Positions 56,510 to 64,000 of a DNA stretch of 64,000 nt are shown here, piece by piece. The notes under the pieces are model-generated. The model ran no database searches. It was not told the DNA's origin and worked only from the letters and a program-made list of their open reading frames with translations. Origin of the DNA: Isoetes taiwanensis (taxonomy: Eukaryota; Streptophyta; Lycopodiopsida; Isoetales; Isoetaceae); contig JAJEKV010000267.1 of assembly GCA_021234155.1 (NCBI GenBank), forward strand, positions 312,001-376,000. Direction: 5' to 3'. Numbering within the stretch: position 1 is the stretch's first letter; every line of letters begins with the position of its first letter. A program made the position numbers and the translations under genes.

Positions 56510-56517
56510 ATATGTAC
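56510..56517. repeat. 8-bp target site duplication, left
   Basis: ATATGTAC, identical to 62402-62409 on the other side of the hAT element. Confidence 0.95.
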
Positions 56518-56524
56518 CAGGGTA

Positions 56525-58583
56525 GCCCTTAAGGCCAAATTTGCATAGGTGTAATTTAGAATGGTAGGCGAATCTTAGGTTTTCGAGATTAGTTATGTTG
56601 GCGAATTTCTCCCGGCTAGAATTTTCAGCTATAGAAACTTAGGCGAATCTTGGTCAATATTATTTAGCCTAGAAATTGGCAACTATTTGATCTCCCAAGC
56701 CAAATTTAAGTAGGGAATAATGATCACATGTTTGAATACACAAGACATTATGGTGAAAAATAAGTTTATACCACACAAATTAGACAACTACGCCAACCAA
56801 CTTAACATTGCCTTTGCTTATGGGTGCAAATGAAATAAAATTCCACTCAACAAGAGCTTAAAGTCCAATATATAATTAGATGCGCCCACCTAGATGGTAT
56901 TGATTAAACAATGGTGATCCCAGGTTTAAGCTTATGTTTAACATAGAAGATTTTGCATTCTGCAGCTTGGATTTGGTTGCGTTATGTTGGATTACAAGAA
57001 TTTACAAAACTTGCAAGCACGCTTGCATTGGACACACAAGGAAATCTGAAAAATGCGTTGGATCATATGCACTAGCAAGGACGTAATAATGATGTCCCTA
57101 ATTATGGTTGTATTTTACAGTTGTGTGTATTAATAGGTTCTTGCCCACATTTTGAGAAATGGGCTATGCAATAATTGTCTTTTTAGCAAATGCATTAGGT
57201 TCCAGAGTAACAAATACAATATTAGTAGTCAACAATATGATACAAAGTGTAATGTCTCATTTTTTTTCCCATGGAATGCAGCTAGAGGAAGTGAAGCTCA
57301 ATAGGATTAATTTTGTCATGGTCCTTGGATGTACAAGCTTTGTTGACTTAGTAGAGGGTAGATGAAACAATTTTTGGTAGCGAATTTGAGTCCAACACGG
57401 TGGTGGTAACTGCAATTGTCAAAATGTATAGAAGCTCAGGAAGCTTAGAATAAGCAGAGCATAATTTTTGACACCTTTAGAAACCCCAACACATTTGGGC
57501 CTATATTCACTCTTAATAAGGAATGTCATATGCTATTTGGATTAGATGTGCGCATATGAATATAGAGTAGGATAAGCTTATGTTAATATCATTCATTTTA
57601 TATCCTATCTTAAACGTAAAGACTAACATAGAATTCGATTTACGATGCAATGGCCGAACCCTGTTTTTCATCCCGTAAATTTGCAGAACTAGTTCACGGA
57701 TTTGCCGAAATCGTTTCGGATTAGGGTAACTCAATCGCAAGACAAGTTGTGAATTCAGAATCCGGCTTCAAAGGCATTAAACATCTTTCAGGATTTCATT
57801 TGGTTTTCTGTATTTGTCCGCATGCACTGTTCACCAATTGTAACGACCCTATTTGACATATTTGCACCATTTAGCATGGATTTGCAAGGATTGTCAGGAA
57901 CATAACAACATGGAAAACATTACAGATACTATCCACGAACTCTTGCACTCTCCTATTTCTGATTATAATTTAACTTCTACATGCACTAACAATCATTATC
58001 AATCAAGTTCAGGTTACCGTACCAAAATATTTGAGGAAAAATAATAGCAAAATGACAAGTTAGTCACCACAGAATATGATCAAATAAGAATATTTTCCTG
58101 CAATAATTAGAACCTTCAACCTGTTTTAACTTCAAAATGCCAGTTGCTTTGGGAAAGCCTCTGTCTGTGCCAGCATCTGCATTAGTTCTTATGCCTAGGA
58201 TATTTCATGTATTTTCTTATGCACATGCACCTGGAGAATTATCTCAGACATCAAATATAACGTGATTTCAACACGGAGAAATCTATGCCATGATTAATTT
58301 CTAGACCAGTCTAAAAGATAACAGGAAAATTACTGTACAACAACATTGCATGCTTGTCAAAACACTACCAAAATTTAAAAATCACTACAACATGTTGCTG
58401 CTGCATGTCCTATCAGAATCTATCTGACTATCCTTTGCTATAATTGAACACTAATAGAATATGCTCAGATAACCACAAAATGATCATGCTGAAAACTCGT
58501 AACCACAAAACAGGTAACCACAAAATGATCATGCTGAACTACCAGCTTCTAAAACCTATACTGCAGAAGATGCTTCTCTTGTT
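56525..58583. other. 3' non-coding part of the hAT element
   Basis: AT-rich, with only chance frames. It contains GGCGAATCTTAGG/GGCGAATCTTGG repeats near 56568-56655, probably subterminal motifs; related GGCGAA strings occur at the other end near 62190-62250. Confidence 0.55.
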
Positions 58584-61407
58584 TCATTTTGCGCTCCATC
58601 CATCTGAAACTTGAGGCACTACAGCAGCAAGACTACTAGAGCATCCTTGAGTTTTAACACATGATTGATTTTCTCTTCTATCTTTTGAATCCCATAATGC
58701 TAATGCCCGCTCATATGGAAAGTCATTCACTGAATAGGTGCAAGTATATGCACGTAGACAGATGTCTAAACTTTTGTTCAACCTATTGCGTACTTTATTC
58801 TTGAGGTAGCCCATGATGCTAAAAGTTCTCTCGTCTTCCACCGAACCTAAAATCATTGTCTGGCAAAGAATAACAAGCCTAAAATATTCTGGCATACGAT
58901 CTTGAAGCACTTGGCTGCTACTAAGCCATACCCATAATCTTGTAATAGCACCAAATTCTTTGGGATCTTTGAGCTCACTGCATTGAGACCACATGGTTTC
59001 TCCGAAGCTACTGTTGCCTACACCTAGAGAAACAGTTTTAGAAAAATGGTCTTTCAAAGTGTGTACCTTATTTCTGAAATCCTTTTGTACCACTTCAAGC
59101 GGCTTTGAGCTGATCCAATACTGTGGATACACAATGGACATTGCATCCAATAATTCATCTCTTGGAAAACGTTCTGCTATTTCTGCTTTCAAAGTAGTAG
59201 CTATCTTTTTGAGATTTTGCCTCACGGTTAAAATGATCTCTGGAAATGCAGCTTTAGTGACAGGCAGTCGGCGCACAAGACGCCCTTGAATTCTTCGTTT
59301 CTTTGTATACATCTACATACACATAGTGAAACTTTAGTAAACAAATGCACAACAAAATGAATGATAAAATAAATGCATACACTGCTCTGTGAGGATGTGG
59401 AATAGACAATCTGTACTAATCTGGAATGCACTTTCATGCATATTTTATCAGCGGCATCAACTTCCAAAATGCTTTTGTTGCTACCAATGTCAATTAAATT
59501 GTTCCATATCACAAACTTCTCCTTATCATAAGGCACATCGGGAGAAGTAGGATACATAAATTCCAAAGCAATGCATGCCATCTTTCGGGCTGTTACATAC
59601 TCAGCAATATACATCGTGCGCTTTTGAGCAAGTTTTGTCAAAAAATTCATCTCCTTCAACATCGGCAACATGCCTTAACAATAAGCAAACAACCAAATTT
59701 TCAGAAAGCTTGAAATATGTCCTATTAAACAAATGAAGTACCTGCTAAGGTCAACAAGGTCTCTAGATCCACGAGTCGTGCTAGTAAATCTGCTGGTTTT
59801 TCAGCCTCTTTCCCTTGTTTGGACGCAAGTTTATCCATCAACCCCATCAAGGAAGGATATTCTTGAAATAAACGTTGTGCAGGCTTATACAACGAGATCC
59901 ATCTTGTACTCACAGTATTTAGAAGCTTATTGCCTTTAGTTAGACCTGCTGCCATCTTCTTGAACTTCCGAAATCTGCACTACACTACATCAGAATCTTA
60001 GTATCATGGAAATGAAACAGGAAATCATGAAACAACCAACTGCTTACCTTTTAGAGCTACGACAAAAAAAGGTATAAGTCTCCTTTATTAAATTCTCAAA
60101 CTTGTTGACACACTCAAACGTGTCAACAATCTTATATGCCAAGTTCATTCTATGTGCCATGCAATGGATGCCAAGTGCATAAGGTGCCAAGCTTGTTTGG
60201 ATTTTCACACTAAGGCCATTTCGGCATCCTTGCATAACAGAGCAACCAGGTCGATGCAAACAAGTTTCTTTGCAATGTCAACTGCAGACAGCCCCAAGAT
60301 TGTATCAAAGCTATCTTGAACTATCACATAAATATTCTCTGCATTTGCATTTGATTGTAGACGTGTGATTCCAACGTAGCGGGCACACCTAACAAAGTTT
60401 TTCACATAATATACGGTCATACACAACCATGAAGAGTTGTCTTTTGCAGTAGCTTCGTCTAGAGAGAAGGCAAAGTAATCACACCTACGTAGCTCCTCAT
60501 GCAAATCTTCCTTTAGCACTTCATCAATACAATCTGCAAACATCCATCCACTTTGTTTCGACCAATGCGATTTGGGAAAGTTAGGAATGGGCTGCAATTC
60601 CAAGATGTCTTTTTGCTGAGGATAATCTGTCATAGGTCTACCTCGCTTCAAGACATGGAAAACTGCTTGTAGCTGCACTATCTTTCCTTGCAAACTCTTA
60701 TCTGCAAGCTTTTGTAAAAAACTTCTAATGGGAGATACTTTTATGATTTTGATCCTTTCCAACTCTTTTTTATATGCTTCCATGTTTTGCAAATGCCTAC
60801 ACTCTTCCTTCATTTTCCATCTTTGCACATTTGTTTCCTTCCCATCGACCATCTTCTTCTCATATATTTTACCTGCATGCTTCTCTATAGTATCCAACTT
60901 CAATTGCAAATCAACGTGGTGCCCTAGCTTCCATGAGCATGCTGTACACCTTGCTCTGGTTTTTTTCTGTGGAAATCCATGCTCGTCTTTCTCGTCTAGT
61001 GGCTCTATGAACGGAAAGTCTCTAACCCAATGATCTTTGAACTCTCTTCCACTAACCCATTGATCTGATTTTCTTTTTCTTTTACTGCCTTTGCTAATTT
61101 GTGCAGGTTTATCGGGATGGGAAAGGTTTTCTTGGTCATCTTCAACCCGATTGTTATCTGCATCAAATGTGGAATGGGCAAGGTTTTCTTGGTCATCCTC
61201 AACCCGGTTGCCATTTGCATCAAGTGTGACTTGTTGTGCATCATAATCCACATTTACAATGATAATATCCTCATTTGTATTGGCTGCTGCATCATAGAAC
61301 TTATCAACCCCGTTCAAAGAACCATTTTCACATTGTTGCGCACTACTACTAGAACTGGCCACATCTTTGTTGCATGGTCTGAAGAATGACAGAATTCCCT
61401 TTGTCAT
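58584..61407 (-). pseudogene. hAT transposase gene (4 coding exons, one frameshift)
   Basis: Proposed coding exons: 61407-60048, 59974-59742, 59673-59393 and 59312-58584. All have GT-AG borders; a leader intron 62116-61437 precedes the ATG (MTKGILSFFRP). Exon 1 encodes an acidic N-terminus, a zinc-finger-like RARCTACSWKLGHH followed by HAGK, and the start of the RNase H-like core. Near 60250 the frame shifts at a conserved Asp block; the next frame reads GCSVMQGCRNGLSVKIQ and then HCMAHRMNLAYK. Exon 2: NKLLNTVSTRWISLYKPAQR. Exon 4 ends with the hAT dimerisation region: SVEDERTFSIMGYLKNKVRN. It resembles the ZNF862-like hAT branch. It excises and reinserts DNA by binding the element ends in the nucleus. 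The single shift is either inactivating or an assembly error. Confidence 0.85.
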
Positions 61408-61436
61408 ATTGGAATGAAGCTTGATAAGAACTGGTC

Positions 61437-62116
61437 CTGAAATACAAATGCACACAAAGGCATGGTTAGGATTATGATTTTTTAGTTGATAGAAGAAGTG
61501 TTTTGCTGGCAATTGCAAAAGAAGAGAGCAGGATCCTAGTTTTTAAGACCAAGCCTACTCCTCGGGACTTCCTTTACTATGAGAATGCCTTATTAGGTAG
61601 GTGCCACAAAACGGAGAAAGGCATTCAACCAAATATTGGAGCTTTGGAGCTTTGGAGCTTTTATGTACTTGACTAATATTTCACCAAGAATGGATGAGAC
61701 AAAACCTCCAAATAACTTTTGTACAGCCAGTTGTTTCATATGATTACTGCAAGATTTACTGCTTTGAAGTATAATGCAGTTGCAGCAGGCAAATGTTTGC
61801 TAGATGTAAGCCCATTCTGCATTTTAGGAACCACATAGAAAAGCCGTGGTGCCATTTGGAATATTTTCATATCTGAATCATGTAGGATTGTTAAATCCTA
61901 AAATAAATTCTTGCAAAATAAATTCTGAAATAAGATAACCTGAAGCGATTCTCTGCCATCTAAATCGTGCAAAATAAATAATGAAATGAGATAAAATCAT
62001 CTTCAAAAGATTCTAGCCTGTAGATCAAGAAGCTCAAATCCTCTTTAATGCATCTGATTCTAGCAAATCAAATGCAATTAGGCCATTCAAGAAAACTAGA
62101 AAAACTAGAAACATAC
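61437..62116 (-). other. 5' leader intron of the hAT transposase gene
   Basis: Donor ATTAG|GTATGT at 62116 and acceptor TTTGTATTTCAG ending at 61437, just before the exon with the ATG. The open frame running upstream to 61518 crosses this acceptor and is not the real start. Confidence 0.65.
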
Positions 62117-62401
62117 CTAATGTTAAGAGGCGATTCTTGAAATTGGATCTGTAAGAAAGATCGAAAGTGAGGCGAATCTATTTTTGAATCTATAATAAGG
62201 ATCGTGACTGAGGCGAAATATCAGATTTGCCGTTTAGCACGAAGGGCGAACAACTTAGTGGCGGGATTTTTTTTCGTATAGGTGGTGGCTAATTTCCATT
62301 TTTTTATGTCAAACTGACCCTACTCAACATTCGTGTGCCAAAATCATAAGACCAATGAAATATAGCATTTTTGCGAAATTTCGCCCTTAAGGGCAACCCT
62401 G

Positions 62402-62409
62402 ATATGTAC
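62402..62409. repeat. 8-bp target site duplication, right
   Basis: ATATGTAC; partner of 56510-56517. Confidence 0.95.
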
Positions 62410-62548
62410 TTTTAAAATTTTTGTAAATATAAAAAGGTGTTTTGATAAGTTGCAAAGTGTAATAATGTACTTAATGTGGTTGTAGTAATGGCATGTATAA
62501 TTAAAATTAATTAATTTGGCCAAAAAGTGACTGAATAGACCCCCACCC

Positions 62549-62611
62549 CTCACAGAGTGCGCCAAGGCCCTTTTCAAAAGTTTTGAAAGTGCCTCTCGCG
62601 CACTGTGTGAG
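62549..62611. repeat. Palindrome family F, hairpin 1
   Basis: CTCACAGAGTGCG pairs with CGCACTGTGTGAG, and CTTTTCAAAA with TTTTGAAAG at the centre, giving a ~62-bp imperfect palindrome. Confidence 0.85.
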
Positions 62612-62751
62612 TGTTTGGCCACTGATCTATGCCTATACTTGTCCAAAACCATGAACTAAGGGCATAGCCCGGCTTATTCTGCGAGATAAGTAGGATTCTG
62701 CCTTTATATCATAATTTTAGAGCCTTCTAAGACCCAAACAGGAGCCCACCC

Positions 62752-62814
62752 CTCGCAAAGTGCGTCAGGACCCTTTTCAAAGATTTTGAAAGTGCCTCTC
62801 GCACACTGTGTGAG
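62752..62814. repeat. Palindrome family F, hairpin 2
   Basis: A second, diverged copy of the same hairpin (CTCGCAAAGTGCG ... CGCACACTGTGTGAG) 200 bases downstream. Both lie upstream of the family-X gene copy 2. Confidence 0.85.
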
Positions 62815-62997
62815 CGGTCCGAGTCAAATAGCCCTAACTCACCCCGACTACCTCCAAATTAGATGAAATTTGTTGCAATAGGCTCTTTAGAAAGTACTTT
62901 AGATACTCATAACTCTAGATTACCTATCGAATACCTAGCAGAACCTTGAAGTGATAGACATTCCCAAACCCTAAAAATTTCTCAAATTAGGGTTCTG

Positions 62998-63007
62998 CCT
63001 ATAAATA
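62998..63007 (+). promoter_or_regulatory. TATA box with teloboxes
   Basis: CCTATAAATA lies 112-121 bases before ATG 63119, preceded by AAACCCTAAAAA (about 62967) and TTAGGGTT (about 62988). Teloboxes near TATA are common in plant promoters. Confidence 0.65.
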
Positions 63008-63118
63008 TGACCACCACCCTCATTTGCATTCTACACTATCACTCCTCACTCCAAGGCAATTTTTCAGCTCACAGAGGCGCTCACACATCTGTCTGTTAAC
63101 CCCATCTACATCATCACT

Positions 63119-63903
63119 ATGGCCACTTCATCATTCAGACGATGGTACATCAACTCGATCTTCACTGTTTTTCAAAAGGAGATCAATGTGGATGCTACCA
63201 TAAACGCCACACCATTCTACCAAGATATCATGACAAAGTTTCTAGCCAAGCTAGGCCCTTCACTGGTAGAACTCCCACATACATAGGGTACTTTGCACCT
63301 AGAATAGCCCTTCGTGCAGCATTGAATGATGTTCCAAACATCGACAAGTACTTAGAGAATAGAGTTGCTCGCATGCCTGACTACATGACCATATCCATAA
63401 ACAGGAAGAGGTACTTTTCCTACACTGCTGCTGTAGCCATCTTTTTGTCCCATAGAGCCCAAACCCAAATAAGTGAACCCTCCATTCAACCGTTAGCTAT
63501 TGAATCCATTGCCTCAGAAGCAGAAGAACAGCTACTCTTGGAGTATGAAGGGTCAGAAGGAAGAAGAAGGACAAGGTTACGATGTTGAAGACATCATCGA
63601 CATCGACCCTAGGGCTTCGACGAAGGCTTGAGGATGACAAGGACAACTCCTTCACTTGGGTTAGGCATCACGAATCTAACCCCGGTCATCATCGAGGGTC
63701 AAGAGTACTGGATACAAAGAACCTCCCGGAGTGTAGAGACAGAGGCTACAGGTTGGACGAACTCCTGCACCTCCTATGTCAACAGCCCAACCTCGATGAC
63801 TTCATCGATCGGGAGACGCAAGACTTCCCCATCAGCATCAGGGAAGCCGAAACTTCCACTGGGTTATCCGACATCGCAGCTTACACCGGTATTTGGTAGA
63901 TGA
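63119..63903 (+). pseudogene. Family X gene, copy 2 (unknown function)
   Basis: The start MATSSFRRWYINSIFTVFQK leads to a stop at 63286, but the frame continues in another phase as APRIALRAALNDVPNIDKYL and NRVARMPDYMTISINRKRYF, then a Glu-rich linker (SEAEEQLLLEYEGSEG). Later blocks LTPVIIEGQEYWIQR and DELLHLLCQQPNLDDFIDRE are in further frames. They align with LPVNIGGKDYLLL and DEVLGQIYAFVVGLDDFIDF of the copy at 44518-45727. At least three shifts. No known domain. It ends near 63903 or runs beyond the window. Confidence 0.5.
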
Positions 63904-64000
63904 TGAATTTATAGCCATCCAGGAACGGATGGGCATTAAGGGAAAGACAACAAGCGCGCTCCTGCCCAGCACCTCATCAGCAGTGCGAGCTGGGCTAGAA

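Larger units (their letters stand above)
56518..62401 (-). mobile_element. hAT transposon, nearly complete (5,884 bp)
   Basis: The TIRs start CAGGGT-GCCCTTAAGG (56518 onwards and, inverted, ending 62401), a classic hAT end. An exact 8-bp target duplication ATATGTAC flanks it. It carries one spliced transposase gene on the minus strand, a 5' untranslated exon near 62117-62250 and about 2 kb of 3' sequence. The perfect duplication indicates a comparatively recent insertion. The gene contains one frameshift, so it may be non-autonomous unless that is a sequencing error. Confidence 0.95.

Noticed and set aside
61407-61518. Upstream extension of the hAT ORF as coding
   Set aside because: It crosses a strong splice acceptor (TTTGTATTTCAG), so it is intron.
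62752-62814. Rho-independent bacterial terminators
   Set aside because: Host is a plant nucleus; the hairpins are long imperfect palindromes and not followed by a T run.

Overview
This is a nuclear window from a land plant. The evidence is a receptor-like kinase with plant EGF/PAN-like ectodomain motifs, Ty1/copia and Ty3/gypsy elements with plant-type tRNA-iMet primer sites, plant-type hAT and LINE elements, telobox/TATA promoters and short GT-AG introns. The clade (fern, lycophyte, gymnosperm or angiosperm) cannot be fixed from sequence alone. Most of the window is nested, decayed mobile DNA. Nearly every open frame is broken by stops or one-base shifts.

Layout. 0-4 kb: a rotten copia element (+). 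3.96-5.58 kb: a TIR element whose empty site is preserved at 15.9-16.1 kb. 5.6-7.1 kb: a segment duplicated at 16.1-17.1 kb. 7.8-11.8 kb: a large element with a perfect 30-bp terminal inverted repeat, holding gene-like fragments and an 11-unit palindrome array. 12.8-13.8 kb: a broken FCP1/NIF-type phosphatase gene (-). 15.2-15.7 kb: a 5'-truncated kinase fragment. 18-24 kb: tandem and segmental repeats plus a tRNA-like SINE. 23.2-28.3 kb: an almost full-length but dead LINE (-), split by a foldback MITE. 28.4-29.5 kb: a palindrome cluster and a zinc-finger ORF. 29.6-32.8 kb: copia (-). 33.6-35.2 kb: gypsy pol (-). 35.66-37.31 kb: the one clearly intact host gene, a receptor-like kinase. 38-41.8 kb: a foldback, an LTR primer site and a truncated LINE (+).

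41.9-64 kb is the most interesting part. It holds small TATA-driven ORFs of unknown family, three of them duplicated within the window (called X, a and b here). It also holds a degraded large transposase-like frame (-), itself split by a 1.0-kb TIR element, and a strongly divergent histone H3-fold ORF. A nearly complete 5.9-kb hAT element with an exact 8-bp target duplication sits directly behind the H3-like stop codon. Removing the hAT places the H3-like gene next to long hairpins and a second copy of family X.

A recurring theme is that separate element-like neighbourhoods each carry their own short GC-rich palindrome, repeated inside the element or between its ORFs: AAATCGCGCC-type, TCTCGACT-type, GCGTAAGCGAAA-type, TTCGCACCGTGG-type, GACCCA/GGGTC-type and a 62-bp CTCACAGAGTGCG hairpin. 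This looks like a set of DNA elements with family-specific internal palindromes. It is the main candidate for something undescribed.
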